Source: Notamacropus eugenii
Lineage: Eukaryota; Chordata; Mammalia; Diprotodontia; Macropodidae
NCBI RefSeq assembly: GCF_028372415.1
Contig: NC_092877.1
Coordinates: 213,706,116-213,770,115 of the forward strand
DNA: 64,000 bases
Direction of reading: 5' to 3'
Positions 35,341 to 47,479 of this stretch are shown one piece after another. How positions within the stretch are numbered: position 1 is the first letter of the stretch; each line of letters opens with the position of its first letter. The position numbers and the translations under genes are program-made. The notes beneath the pieces were generated by a model. The model saw nothing but the letters and a program-made list of their open reading frames with translations, ran no database searches and was not told where the DNA came from.

Positions 35341-36554
35341 TGCAACCTCTGAACTGAAGAGGGATTCTTCTCTAAATGTCCTCCTGAGATTTCTGGCCCT
35401 TCTCCTTTTGCATCTCCAACACTGCTCCTCCCTCTCATTACCATGGCAATGCCCCACACCTGTAGAGGCCAACACTGTGAGGGAATCTCAGGAAACAAAG
35501 AATGTATTAATTTTGTAAAGTACAGGTATGTAGTCATTCATTACTTACTCCATCCAACTTGTCTTGGCTTGCAACATCACTCAGTCTCTTCTGGGTCCTT
35601 CCTGCTTTACCTCAGGGCACCCAGTATCTAATGATTTGGCATACTCCTGATTTTTCTGTAAGTTCTCTCTTACTTTTACCATGGAATCACCGACTATTAG
35701 AGACAGAAAGAACCCCAGATATAATTTCCTTAAACCCTTTCATTCTGAAAACAAACAAAAAAAACAACTAAGGCCCAAACTGCTGAATAGATTTGCCTCA
35801 GTCACACGTAAATGTCAGAGTCTGGACTTGAATTCAACATGTGGATTTCTCTAGGGTTTGGGACACATGGTATAAAGCATCTGTTCCTGTGGATTATGTC
35901 ACTCAGTCCTTACTTACATGAATTCTGCAAGGTACATAGACCATCTATTCATATTGACCATTTTATAAATGAGAAAACAGACTCAATGAGAAGTGATAGA
36001 GCTAGGAATCAGAACCAAGATGTCCTATTCCCATTCCAACTTTCTGGCTGCCTTATCTCCAACAAATATTAGCACAGAACCTGAGCACATCTACAGCTTT
36101 TTGATTACTGTGACCTTTGCCAAAATTCACCTTGGGAAGGAACATTTGTTTATTGCAGTTTTTCTTTCTTCCTGCAGAGCCTGTCAATAGAGGGTTGGGG
36201 TCTTTGAAAATGGGACTTCTTTGTCTTTATAGGAATGGGATGACATAAGAGTACTCTGGAATTTGGCCTTTATTTCCATTTAGAGGCAATAGTATGGCAT
36301 AGTAGGACACCAGGAGTTGATAGATCCTGATAATTGAGTTTGACACCTTAAAAATACAGTATGAGGCTGATTTTCAGAAAAATAACCATATAGCTATTTC
36401 CCTAAAAATAAAACGTGAGGCTAGGGGAAGGTGGGGCTTTGTATCTTTGGGTTTTCATTTTGTTTTGTTTTTATTTTTTGCTATATGAAATTGAATATAC
36501 TAGTTTCCTTAAAATTCTAATGAGAAGGACTTTTAAGCTTAAGTATTCTTCTAT
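35341..36554. other. non-coding; one MIR scrap
   Basis: A weak MIR scrap at about 35690-35850 ('attagagacagaaagaacccc'). Otherwise unique-looking and without a gene. Confidence 0.5.
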
Positions 36555-36800
36555 TTTGTGAGACAGATCAAAGTAACGGAGCCAGAGTTGGGAAGATATG
36601 AGTTGATACCCTCTATCAAATGGTTGCTCAGCTGTGTGACCCTGAGCAAGTCATTTACTCTCAATCTCAGCTTCCTCATTGATAAAATGTGGATAAAAAT
36701 AGCACCTTCTTCACAGGGTTGTGATAAAGACCAAATGAGGTACAAATGAAGTAGCCCATGTAAAGTGCATTGCAAACCTTGAAGTATTATGTGAATACTC
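36555..36800 (+). repeat. MIR-like SINE
   Basis: 'gtgtgaccctgagcaagtcat', 'cttcctcattgataaaatgtgg', 'acagggttgtgataaagacc', 'gtgcattgcaaacc'. Nearly the full MIR body. Confidence 0.75.
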
Positions 36801-37109
36801 ATAGTTAAGGTTTTTAATATCCCTCACATAGTAGCTGAAAAATATTTATCAAATTTAATTGAAATTCAAAATATTCTAAAGGCAGGAAACAGATTTTAAG
36901 TGTTTCTTCTCTTTTCCTCCATCACACACACATGCACGCACAAACATGCACAGCAATAAACGAAATCAGATGAGCTTTGGTCATAATCATGGTCATCATT
37001 TTCATCAACAAAAAATTGTTTATAGATCCATTTTAGGTTATTTTACTCAATAATACTATGGATTCTTAGGCCAGCAGGTATGGAGGATCCAGAGGCATGG
37101 AGATACATC

Positions 37110-37290
37110 ATATTGATATAGCACTTTGAGTTTTACGAAAACTTTCCCCTATAGAATCCTGAAATTAGTTATTGAAAATTTTATCTCCATTTTAAAAATG
37201 AGGAAACTGAGTTTTGCAAAATTAAAGTAACTTATTCAAGGTCACACAGCTAGTAAATGACAACATTAGAATCTGAACCTGTATTTCAGA
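37110..37290 (+). repeat. MIR-like SINE fragment
   Basis: 'atatagcactttgagtttt', 'tttatctccattttaaaaatgagg', 'aaggtcacacagctagtaaatg'. Confidence 0.75.
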
Positions 37291-37340
37291 TGGAATCTTC
37301 TGCTTTTTCTTCCCATACCATCAGAATATCCGAAATAAAA

Positions 37341-37343
<3 letters not shown>

Positions 37344-37410
<67 letters not shown>
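37344..37410 (+). repeat. (TC)n microsatellite
   Basis: About 33 TC units, followed by a degenerate CT-rich tail to about 37460. Confidence 0.95.
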
Positions 37411-37413
<3 letters not shown>

Positions 37414-37554
37414 CCTTCTTTCTGTCTCTGTCTATTTCTGTCTCTGTGTCTCTCTCTGTATTCTCAGTGCCAAGTGCATTATAGGTGCTCAATATTTGCT
37501 TGTGGATCGATGCTCTTGAGGGGCTCATGATCCAATATATCTTTACATTAAAAA

Positions 37555-37985
37555 AAGAATGACGTGTAGAAGGAACATTGAAATGGGAATTAGGAGACCT
37601 AGATTCTAATCTTGACTCTGCCACAAAGTAGCTTTGTAGCCTTGGATATGTCATCTAAACTCTAGATCTCAATCTCCTCATCCTTCTATTCTCATCAAGA
37701 TGATCAGGTTCTCCTCATCTATTGTTACACAAAGAGCACATGGATATTTCTGTTTCTAAACTGCAAAAGATTCTATAATTATGAACTCATGTCTCAATAA
37801 CATGATACAGATTAGAAAGTATGTTAGACTCAGAATCAAAAGAGCTGAGTTCTAGCTATACCTCTTACTAATTGTATGACCTTGGGTAAATCATTTCCTA
37901 TTTCTAGGTAGTTTTTACCTCACCTGCACAAAGTGAAATTTTATCTAGGTGACTTCTAAGGCCCCATAAATTGTCTGATAATCAG
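37555..37985 (+). repeat. two MIR-like SINE fragments
   Basis: 37555-37690 ('gaaatgggaattaggagacc...gtagccttggatatgtcatc') and 37800-37985 ('gagctgagttctagctatacc...tgaccttgggtaaatcatttcc'). Confidence 0.65.
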
Positions 37986-38649
37986 TAAGCAATCATGTTA
38001 TTTATTCTAATGACCCAATAACACCTTCTTCCCTAAGCTACCTGTGCTTTTAGGTCAATAATAAGCTAGTCCAGAGGCCAGTGGTGAAGGGAGTGATAGA
38101 ATGAGAAATATTACCATATAATGATCAGTTTTAGAAATTGGGGGTAGGAGATGGGCAGGGGTAGCATTTAACCTGGGCAAAATGAAGATTAAAATTAAAT
38201 TTCTGATTAAATTTGTGAAGTCAAACTGTATAGTATCTGAAGTTTCTCTGAGATTCTAAGGTCTTAACCAGACTTCTGTGTAGTTCTCATGTCAAAACAA
38301 CACCCTAAAACACTGTTCACATTCCTATAACCATTTCCTTGTGCCTCTGGTGGGAAAGGGGAGGAAAAGGTCAGAAAACTTCCATTCTCAAAAACCTCTC
38401 TGGTCCTTTAAATTTGGAAGATCATGATCCCTTTATAAATGGTTTAGCCGCAAGAGGGCTAAACCTGAAACAAACCCAGTTCCACTGTATATTTCCAGAT
38501 CGTGACAGGTATTAAGGATGAGTAACAGCTTCTGAGGCAACTCCTAGGCCCTTTCTCCTTCTTGAATATGGAACTCCAGGGTCACATTCTTCCTAGAGAT
38601 TATCATGAGTTGCCAGAAGAATTCTGAAGCCTCTCTTTGGCCCTATACA

Positions 38650-39560
38650 TTTTTCTAGCACATAAAACCAGAATAATTGCTATGAAGCGTATATATTCCC
38701 AAAAATTTTATGGCAGAAATGTACATGATTCAGTTTGTTAGTCACCTCTTTATTATAGCAAGTATCAGTTCTTAACGTTACACATCAGTTCTTGAAATGG
38801 CTTATTAGATTGTCCAAAACTAAAATCACGGGTGATGCATTTGGAAAAGTATGTAAGTGTGATAGACTATTAGACTTTGTTTGCTTTTTCCAGAATCCAA
38901 ATTTTGCATTCTGTCAGCACAATTTCACTTGGGTTATAATGCCCCATTACTCCCACATTTACTCTGACTTTTGTCAGATTAATCACTGCACACTTTAAAT
39001 ATAGTTAGAAGTTATATGGAGGTAATCTATTTTTTAATAGCAAACAAGCAGATAGGATATTTATAGCAGTTTCATTTTTGTTAAAATATTGTAAACACTT
39101 ATTATGAACCCAACAGACCATTCTTGGATATGGATTAGTGGAATATCAGCCATTAGCTCAACAAAATTACTAATTTTCCAGCACAGCTGCTTAGATTTGC
39201 TGTAGCCACAGCATTTTAAATAAATAAATAAGATTATTGCTGTTAGAAATCATTGATTATTATTTATTACAAAAATAATTACCTTTAATCAATTATCATG
39301 GCTAACAAGTGATTTCTTGGGGATCATTATCTAATTATTATTAAACATCTGAGTGGAGATGACATATGCTATTCATTGTTTATTATTATTTTTACAAGCA
39401 CAGATGGCTTAGTACAATCAGTAATACTAATGGACAGTAATCTTTTTTCCTTGATCTAATTGCCATATGAATATATCGAATAATTTTTCTACTTTTGCTA
39501 AAGTGATAATGTCATTATAAGTTAAGATGCTGAGTGCAGGAATTTTTCTGCCTTACTGGA
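38650..39560. promoter_or_regulatory. repeat-poor candidate conserved non-coding region
   Basis: About 900 bp without any repeat that I recognise, AT-rich, with a dense set of TAATTA/TAAT/ATTA homeodomain-type motifs around 39210-39500 ('acaaaaataattaccttta', 'ttatctaattattattaaac', 'gtttattattattttta'). Long clean stretches like this in a repeat-filled window are often enhancers. Nothing here shows function directly. Confidence 0.3.
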
Positions 39561-40059
39561 CCAAAAATGGATAGGAATTAATATTTCCATATGGAGACAC
39601 AAATCATGATTTTGACAATTATAATGAATTTCCTAAGGACACCTTGCATTGAAATACTTGCTTTTTTACCCACCAACTCAAAGCCAAGCAGTATATTTAC
39701 TCTTCCCTGCCACTTGCCCCAATTCCTGCATCTTGCCAAATCTATAGTAGGCTATTCCAATAGCAAATGTGAAGACATTAAAATGTGCAGTGGGTGGGGC
39801 TACTAATTTTATTTTAAAAAAGAACTAGGGCTCTGAGGATCTTCATCAGATCATGAAAGTTCTCAAGAATGAAAATGAAGATTGTGAATCATTCCACATA
39901 ATGCATTTATGAAAATATGAAAAATAATTGCATATTCACCTCTGAAAGGAGGAAACTCACTTCAATCCACTTTCCATTAACAATGATGAAGACCAATATG
40001 AGCTATCTCTGTGAGCCAGCAAACAGATTTCTGGTCAGAAAAACTGTTGATTCATTCAT

Positions 40060-40200
40060 TCAACTATTTCATTCACTTATTCAGCAAACCTTTTTTAGTG
40101 CCTACAATTTAATGCCTACAATCACTATGCTAGGTCCTTGAGGAGATATAAGACCAAGTTTGTGCCTTGAAAGAGCTCACTATCCAATCCAATATTTGGG
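40060..40200 (+). repeat. MIR3/L2-type fragment
   Basis: 'attcattcattcaactattt...cagcaaaccttttttagtgcctac', then 'caatcactatgctaggtcc'. Confidence 0.55.
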
Positions 40201-40289
40201 CCAAAGCCCCCAGACTTTCTTGAGGAATCCAAGTCATCCCTAGGACAGCTATGGATCACTATAGAGCTCCCCAGTCTGCTAGATTTTTA

Positions 40290-40450
40290 CAGGGGTGGGG
40301 AACCTGTGGCCTCAAGGCCACACAAGGCCCTCTGGGTTCTCAAGTGTGGCCCTCTGACTGAATCCAAACTTCACAGAACAAATTGCCTCAATGCAAGGAC
40401 TTGTTCTGTAAAACTCGGACTCAGTCAAAAGGCTGCACCTGATGCAAGAA
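40290..40450 (+). mobile_element. hAT-like MITE, 3' truncated
   Basis: Begins with a clean terminus 'caggggtggggaacctgtgg' and matches the 18.95-kb copy ('tctcaagtgtggccctctgac', 'acagaacaaattgcctcaa', 'aaaactcggactcagtcaaaagg'). The right inverted end is absent. Confidence 0.8.
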
Positions 40451-40609
40451 GTTCATAACCTGACAATTTAATGTGCTGCTGCATTAAGTAGCTAAATGGG
40501 CCCAAGGAACACTAAACCACCGACTGATAAGAGATGGTTGCCAAGAAAAGCCATGTAGCAAACATAGAATGACTTACTAGCAAGGATCTGTGAGAGTGAA
40601 ACCTGGAAT

Positions 40610-40870
40610 CAAATAGCAGCAAAGTGGCCTGAAGTAGCTAGTGTAGTGAGGAGAAGATATTGTCAAGTCAAGGAGTCAGGGAAATGAGTTCAAATCCTTC
40701 CTCAGAAGCTTAATTACCATGTGACTTTGGTCAAGTCTCTTACCTTCTCTCAGGATCAGTTCCTCATCTGTTAAAACAGGGATAATATTAGCATCTGCGT
40801 CTCAAGGTTTTTACAAGGGTCAACTGAGATTACATCTATAAAATGCTTAGCAAACTTTAAAGTACTATTA
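40610..40870 (+). repeat. MIR-like SINE
   Basis: 'gtgactttggtcaagtctctta', 'ttcctcatctgttaaaacagg', 'tataaaatgcttagcaaac'. Nearly complete but decayed. Confidence 0.7.
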
Positions 40871-40889
40871 TAATTATATCAGTTCAGGA

Positions 40890-40891
<2 letters not shown>

Positions 40892-40929
<38 letters not shown>
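40892..40929 (+). repeat. (AC)n microsatellite
   Basis: 19 uninterrupted AC units. Confidence 0.95.
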
Positions 40930-40933
<4 letters not shown>

Positions 40934-42237
40934 CGTGGCGAATGTCCTGTTGTTAGGTGGTATCCTGTATAATTATCAGAAAATGAAATCAGTAGTTGCA
41001 TACATAAACTGTATGACAAAGTCATTGTAGAATATAATTAGTGATTTCATTAGTGTGATGGGAACCCTAAAGCAGGTCCTTGGATGATGTAAGAATTCAA
41101 GTATTGTATGCTTAAAGATGACAAGTGTAAAGGAGAAAGAGAAGGAGAGGAGAGAAGGGAAGAAGGAGAAGAAAAGAAAAGAATAGGAGAGAGGAGGAGA
41201 GGAGGGAAAGGGGGAGTGGGAGGGGAAGAAGAAAAAAAAGAGAGAAGGAGGGGGAAGGGTCAGGGAAATACACAGTTATTATGAAAAATCAAACTGATGA
41301 ATATTCTAAACCATTCCAAAGAGAAGACCACCATCAACTCAGCAAAACTTAAGCCCTAGGAGTTACTTAGAAATTCCTGTTTAATTAACATAATCAATAG
41401 ACATAGAGCTGTCTCTGCAACCAGGGTGAACCATCCGTGAAAAGATAAGGAAAGAGAATCTAGTGGGGGGTGGGGTAACAGGATGAGATTTTCCTTTCCC
41501 TGATCTGTGTAATAAGAAAAAAAATCTTGATAAGGGATATTGGGTCTTTTAGGTTACTGCATCTTTCGTCTGGCTCCAATTAAGGATTTTCATCACTTAC
41601 TAAAGGAAAAGAAGTGAATTGCAAATGTAAAATATAAAAGAAGTATTTGTATCAATATCATGATCTCTATGATGAGAAAAATAAAGTGAACAATCTCTAA
41701 GATCCCTACTAGTTTTAAAATTCTAAGATTTTCATATAATAATTATATTTTATAGAGTTACGATTTTAAATCATCAGATTAGAAAAGGACCATAAATTAG
41801 ATCTTGACCTAGTGCCTAACTATCTATGCAGCCTTAGGGTGCATAATTCTTTGTTCTACTCTAACTTGCTTAGTATCTGTCCTTTGGTCATGATGGGGAT
41901 GGGATCTGGACCACAAAAAGGAAAAGACTGAACTTTCCCATGTGGTCCAGTTTCCTACTGTTTGCCTCAGGCACCAGGCCCTTCCCCATTAATCCTTTCA
42001 CTGTGACCCTCATTGTATGTACCTGTCCCCACATTAGACCATCATTCTGTTCCCAGACCACCCGGCCATTTCTAGATCACATTCAGATCTTTCCCATCTA
42101 TATTAAAGATCCATCATGCCTCTCTATTCAAGTGCTCAGATTCCTTAAGAGTCTGACCCACTTATCAATGCAAGTCTCACAAATTGGCAGATTCTTAAAA
42201 TGTCTCCCACTTGACTGTTGAGGTCAAGGAACCATAA
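40930..42237. other. non-coding; GA-rich tract
   Basis: Purine-rich tract at 41130-41260 (GGA/GAA runs). Elsewhere unique-looking. No gene is seen. Confidence 0.5.
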
Positions 42238-42878
42238 TGTTGAGGTGTGGGGTGCTCAGGGCCCCAACATACCAACACGCTGGGTCCTGTTGAATGAATT
42301 CAACTGAAGTCTTCTTTCAGCCAAAGTAAAACAAAATGTATTAAAGATTCACTATATTGGGCTGACTCTTAAGGAGCCTAATCATTTGTGATGCTTGTAT
42401 TGACAAGCAGGCCAGATAGAATCTCAGCTAAAATGAATCTGAGCTGGATTGAAGTTGAGCATCTTCATGGAGATGAGATCGTAGGAAAGATCTAGAGGTG
42501 GTCTAGTATTTTCTAGAAGGGTGTAAGGAGGATCTTGATGAGACTGGGGTAACTCATGATGTTATCCAGGGTTGGAAAGAGCTGAAGGCAATTGGGAGAT
42601 ACCAGACAAAGGAGGGCTTGGGTGGGAAGTAGGTGCGGCACTCCTGAGGTAACAGACAATGGAGGGCCAGGCTAGGTTAAGGGCAACAGATCTGAGTATG
42701 AAAGGCCAGATTAAGTGGAAAGATTCAAAGAGGTTTCCAGAGTCTGTACCCAGTCTTGACCAGTGTTCTAATAAACCTTGTCTTTGGCTGAAAGAAGTCT
42801 TGGGTCAAATTCATTTGAGGCAGGACCTGCAGCATTTGCCTTTGAGTTCTGGGGTCCCAGCACCCTTAGACCTCAACA
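42238..42878. mobile_element. element with about 105-bp inverted termini, class unknown
   Basis: The left end TGTTGAGGT and right end ACCTCAACA are exact inverted repeats. The match continues inward with gaps over about 105 bp: the left arm 42238-42343 holds 'gtcttctttcagccaaag' and the right arm 42769-42878 holds its complement 'ctttggctgaaagaagtctt'. The right arm also carries AATAAA, and the ends are TG...CA. It could be a non-autonomous DNA transposon, or two LTR ends facing each other. I see no clear target duplication and no coding sequence. Confidence 0.65.
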
Positions 42879-42934
42879 GTCTGCTCTAACTTGATTATTA
42901 ACTGTTTAGTTCCTGAGGATCTGAGTTCAAATGC

Positions 42935-43190
42935 TACTTCTGACACATCCTACCTATAGTGTAATGGATAGAGAACTAAACTTAAAATGTGGAAGACTTG
43001 AGTTTAAATCCCTCTGAAACTTAATAAGTGGGAAGACCACTTCACCTCTCTCAGTCCAGTTTCCTTATCAGCAAATAAAGACAATCATAATAATACCTAT
43101 TTTATAGGGTTTTTTATGAGAATTAAAAAAGATAACAGATATAAAATCTTTTGCAAATATTAAAAAGTATTATAAAAATATTAGTTATTA
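42935..43190 (+). repeat. MIR-like SINE
   Basis: 'gtaatggatagagaactaaac', 'gaagacttgagtttaaatcc', 'tttccttatcagcaaataaag', 'ataaaatcttttgcaaat'. Confidence 0.7.
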
Positions 43191-43269
43191 TTAAGCAAGC
43201 CACTTAGTCTGTTTGGGTCTCTGTTTCCCCCTGTATAAAAATAAGGGGAAGGGGGTCAAATTAGTGTCT

Positions 43270-43640
43270 GTCCTCAAGGTACCATTCGGAATCTATGATC
43301 CTCTTGCCCTCTGGCTTCATTCTATTTTCATTCTTGAAGTTTGTAATGCACTAGATCTAAATACCTGCATAATGAAACCTTTGTCTTGCTTCTGGTACCA
43401 CTTCCTGCTTCACGGTACCTTCCCTGACCAACCACACTAAGTCCTCTCTCCCTACTCATGTATCCTGATGGTCCTTTGTCTGCCTCTGTCCATCATCCTT
43501 TCCCATCTTATCTTATATCTTATGTGTTTGTATAGATGTCCTATACCCTTGAATAGATTTTTAACTCCTTGAAGAAAAGAACCTTTTTTCTCTCTCTTCT
43601 TTGTAGTTTAACAAATTCTTATTCAATGGAATTCATTTAG
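43270..43640 (+). mobile_element. L2-like LINE 3' fragment
   Basis: Pyrimidine-rich run with 'ccttccctgaccaaccacact', 'tatgtgtttgtatagatgtcc' and 'ttttaactccttgaagaaaag', the order seen in L2 3' ends. Confidence 0.6.
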
Positions 43641-43739
43641 TAACTCATGATGAGGCTATGATCAGTTATTATGTATCACTTACATGCTTTTCTACTATAG
43701 AATTTGTCAATTTATGAGTAATTGAAGCAGCCTTTTGTT

Positions 43740-43935
43740 TTTAAAAACAGCATGATGTAGGGGAAAGAATATTGAATTGAGAGTTTAAGACTACGGATTC
43801 AAGTCCCGACCCAGATACCTACTACACATGGGAGTTTAGACAAGATACTTCACCTGTCAAGGTCTGTTTCCCCATCTGTAAAATAAGGGCGTTCCATCAG
43901 ATGACTTTAAAGGCTCCTTACAACTCTCAATCCTA
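43740..43935 (+). repeat. MIR-like SINE
   Basis: 'gcatgatgtaggggaaagaat', 'gtttccccatctgtaaaataagg', 'tttaaaggctccttacaactc'. Confidence 0.7.
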
Positions 43936-44106
43936 TGAGAATAGTAATGCAGAAAGAAAAAAAAAAAAGGACCAGCAACTTTATTTTTAATTGAAGGAGT
44001 CAATAATAATTCAAAAATAAATAGAATTTTTAAGAAATAGTTATTTTATTTTGTAAAATCTTAACCCAGAGTTTGGCATGGAAATGTGACTCTAGAATCC
44101 TGCCTG

Positions 44107-44107
44107 G

Positions 44108-44155
<48 letters not shown>

Positions 44156-44167
44156 ATGTGTGTGTGT
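44107..44167 (+). repeat. (GT)n microsatellite
   Basis: 24 GT units, then a short interrupted extension. Confidence 0.95.
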
Positions 44168-46379
44168 TGGGGGAGGTTTGCCTCTAAAATTCCAAAAAGA
44201 ATTTTGTAATGCTCATTTACCAAGAACAAAGCTATATTTATTTAAATTGTTGAAATGTGGACCTCATCCTGTATAACTCCCACTGAAATCCTGTAAATCC
44301 CCCAGACAAGTCACACCCTTGTACTACTTACTCTTGTAGTAAGTGCAGCAATGCTTACTGTAAGCTCTGACTCAACTGGCTGACGGGAGATCACTCACTC
44401 AATTCTCGTTGCTTTCCTGTCTAAGATGTATGCACATAATATCAGTTCATTCATTTTACCATTGAAAACAACAAAAGACAGAGCAAGTTTCTGACCCCAT
44501 GCAGTGCAAAAATGTATACCTTGAAATTTTTGAGTGAAAATTGCCAGTTTGGGTGAAAAATGCCAGCCATCCTGACGAACAAAGCTGCCTATTGTTCAAT
44601 GGACAGTATAGGCCAAGCCTTACCCTTCCTTAGTGTTCATACTAAATTGTCTTCCAGGATTTTCCTTATTTTTCTGAACTTGAATCCAAAATGACATATA
44701 AGTTCAGATCTCCCTGTTTCACAGTCTCCTTCTCAGCTTGATTAACTGCCAGGATCAGTTACCAATAAAGAAAATAACCAAATACCTCTATGGTGTAATA
44801 GGGTGCCAAGAAATCCCTCTTCCCCTGTTCAAGTAGCTCCACTACCAGCCTGTCATAGAGAGATTCATTCTTTCTTGAGTGCTTTTCAGGCTTAGATAGT
44901 CTATGGTTAATTAAAATGAAAATATCCCTAGAAGAGATAGATAATCCAAGAACTGTTATCAGCTTCTGTTTTAATAGAGAAGAATTGTGTACTGAAAGTG
45001 AGATTGAGGGTGCCCACACTAAGGGGGCTAAGAGAAGGGAAAGTCTGGTTGAAAACAGAACATGGGAGACTTTCTAAAACAAATTTCACTTTTGGTACTT
45101 TTTCTGGGAGTGAGGAGAGAGTACAAAAGAGAACAAGGAAGTTGCCTACTATCTAGCTTAGGGGATGTTTGCCTGGATCACTTTGAAGAGGTCATCCAGT
45201 ATTTATTGTCTCAGACAAAAGTAGGGGTGGTGAGTGATCCTATAAATAGTGGGGTAAGATGGACCTTTAACATCATGGATGTTAAAGTGTGAGGGAGTGG
45301 AGACCAAGATTTTAGACATAAGGGGTTTGCTGTAGGTCTAAGCCATCCTACAGAGTAGCCCCTCCCCATATTTTCCAAGAGCCCCACCAGAAGTAACACT
45401 CACCCCACCCCCGACCCAACATCCTCGCTTCTAGACCAACCCTCGTAGTCATTGTCCAGAGGAATAGCCCTTATGGAAATGTGACCTGGAGACTGCGCCT
45501 GGAAAGATGTCCAATGAAAACCCAGAAAAATAAGCTGTCACTACCAAAATCCTTGGCCTCACTGTTGGGTGTAAGGATATGGCTTCATCAAAGAAAATGA
45601 CACTCGAGAAGATACTTGTATGCCTTGCCACTGCACCCTAAGGACCATTGGGCCTTTTGATCTGAGTTGAATATCAAACTTGTTACATTTGTTGCCTTCT
45701 ATTCAAATTCAAACTCCAGAACAAAAGTTGTTTTGCTTTTCTCCTTGTATCCCCAGTTGTTAGTGTTTTGCTTTAGCACGTAGCATGTTTTCTGTCCAAT
45801 CTGCCCAACCCCACTTATTGATCAATTTATTCCTAGGCTTGCTTCCCCATCATTCCTTTTCTTTAATTCTGTGCATCTCAGGCTGTAATTCACCTTTTTC
45901 TCTTTTCTCTTTCCAAATTTAAAAGGCCCTCTCCCCTTCTTTCATTTAGGTCAAGTAGGAATGGTTACTTCTAGGTTCTAATAGAGTCTTTGTGTACACA
46001 AAGGACTGACATAAGACTCAGCTACATTTCAGAGGAACAGCAGACTCAGTCTTCTCTGGGCATTTCATCAAAGGAATTGGGGAAGGACTCCTGGGACATG
46101 CATTGAACAGCGGTAAAGGGAGAGGGAACTTCCGGAGTCTGCTCTCCCCTCTTCCCTCACCAGCCTTAGTCTTACCTGTATCTGCAACTGCACTGGGAAC
46201 TGCATTTGTCAGATAGGCAGCTGCCTGTAAAATGAGGGCTAGAATAAGTCATTCTTAAGTGTCCTTCCTTCTAACTCAGTGCCATGGATCAGTGCATGAT
46301 CCCAGGCTTGGGAGAAAAGGAGCAATTTTATGCAGTATTGGTGAATAGGGGAAAGGAGAGAAAAAGGTAGGGAATACAA
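44168..46379. other. non-coding, no gene recognised
   Basis: Over 2 kb without a named repeat. One short open stretch near 45450-45595 was examined and rejected as a gene. Confidence 0.5.
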
Positions 46380-47090
46380 CCAGTATGTGGAGTCAGTGAG
46401 GCAGCAAGATATAGGGGGGAAAACATTGTAAGTGGGTATCAAAAGATCTCATTTGAATTTTGGTTTTGGCTCCTCACTGGCTGTATCACCATGGACAAGT
46501 CAGATGACTCCTCTAAGACTCAATTTACTCATCTATAAAATGAAGGGTTTAGGATAGGTCCTTAACCTAAAGTTGATGAAATTATTTTTTTAGAAATATT
46601 TCAATATTTTTATTTCAATAGAATTTTCCTTATTATCTTATACATTTAGAAACATTATTCTGAGAAGGGGTATAGAGGCTTCACCAGATCATCGAGGGTC
46701 CATGATACAAAAATGGTTAAAAATTCCTGAGTTAGATGATCTCTAAGATCCCTTAAGACTTTCTTTGATTTTGTAGGAGAAATTATGCTCTGCTAAGACA
46801 AATGTGAAACGTCTAGGTATTGTTACCTATATAAGTCATGGATTATCTGGATGAAGTTATTTTCTAACAGCATCAACCATCTTCTAAGACTCTGTATTCA
46901 TTTTAATAAATAGTAAACTGAAAAAAGTACAGAGAAGTGTTTTAGTGTAAGGGAAATAATGTGGAGGAGTGAGGACAGGGCTCATGATAGATAGAGATCA
47001 GGCCTTAATTTTAGGAATGCCTTGTTATCAGTCCCATCTCTGACATATAAGGCTATATGACCCTGGCAAGTCACCTAACCTATTAGTGGC
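46380..47090 (+). repeat. MIR-like SINE fragments with unique DNA between
   Basis: First fragment about 46400-46570 ('ggctgtatcaccatggacaag', 'actcatctataaaatgaagg'), second about 46970-47090 ('tatgaccctggcaagtcacc'). Confidence 0.6.
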
Positions 47091-47479
47091 TCCAGTCAAC
47101 TAAGTCTAGTTGCAGAGAAAGTATTGATTTGTGCAAGAGGGAGGTTTTTGTGGGGAGTTCTCAATGAAATCTTAGGTTCACTCAAGTCAAATAAATAAGT
47201 AATATTGAAGCCCCATGCGTTCCATTCAAATTGCCCCTCCCCCACATTATCCTCTGAGAATCTTAAAAAGGTCAGAAAGAATCATAATGTAAATATGTCT
47301 TGTTTCAGAAAGGCAGGGGAAAAACCCAAGGATCTCCTCTTCAGGTGATGTTCATCTTCATTCAGGGAAAAAACCTCTCTAAACTAAACTAAATAACATA
47401 CATACACACACAAACTACTCAGTAAATTTCTTAAGGGATTTTAGAATCATTAGGGCCTCTCAAAGGTGCAACGTCTTCT

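Noticed and set aside
37286-37654. Minus-strand frame of 122 codons rich in Arg-Glu
   Set aside because: Translation of the TC microsatellite and flanking SINE scraps.
40892-40929. Regularly repeated sequence considered as a CRISPR-like array
   Set aside because: Simple dinucleotide repeat without spacers, in an animal genome.
45450-45595. Short plus-strand open stretch reading NSPYGNVTWRLRLERCP
   Set aside because: Only about 50 codons, no start, no family that I recognise, and no extension in the flanks.
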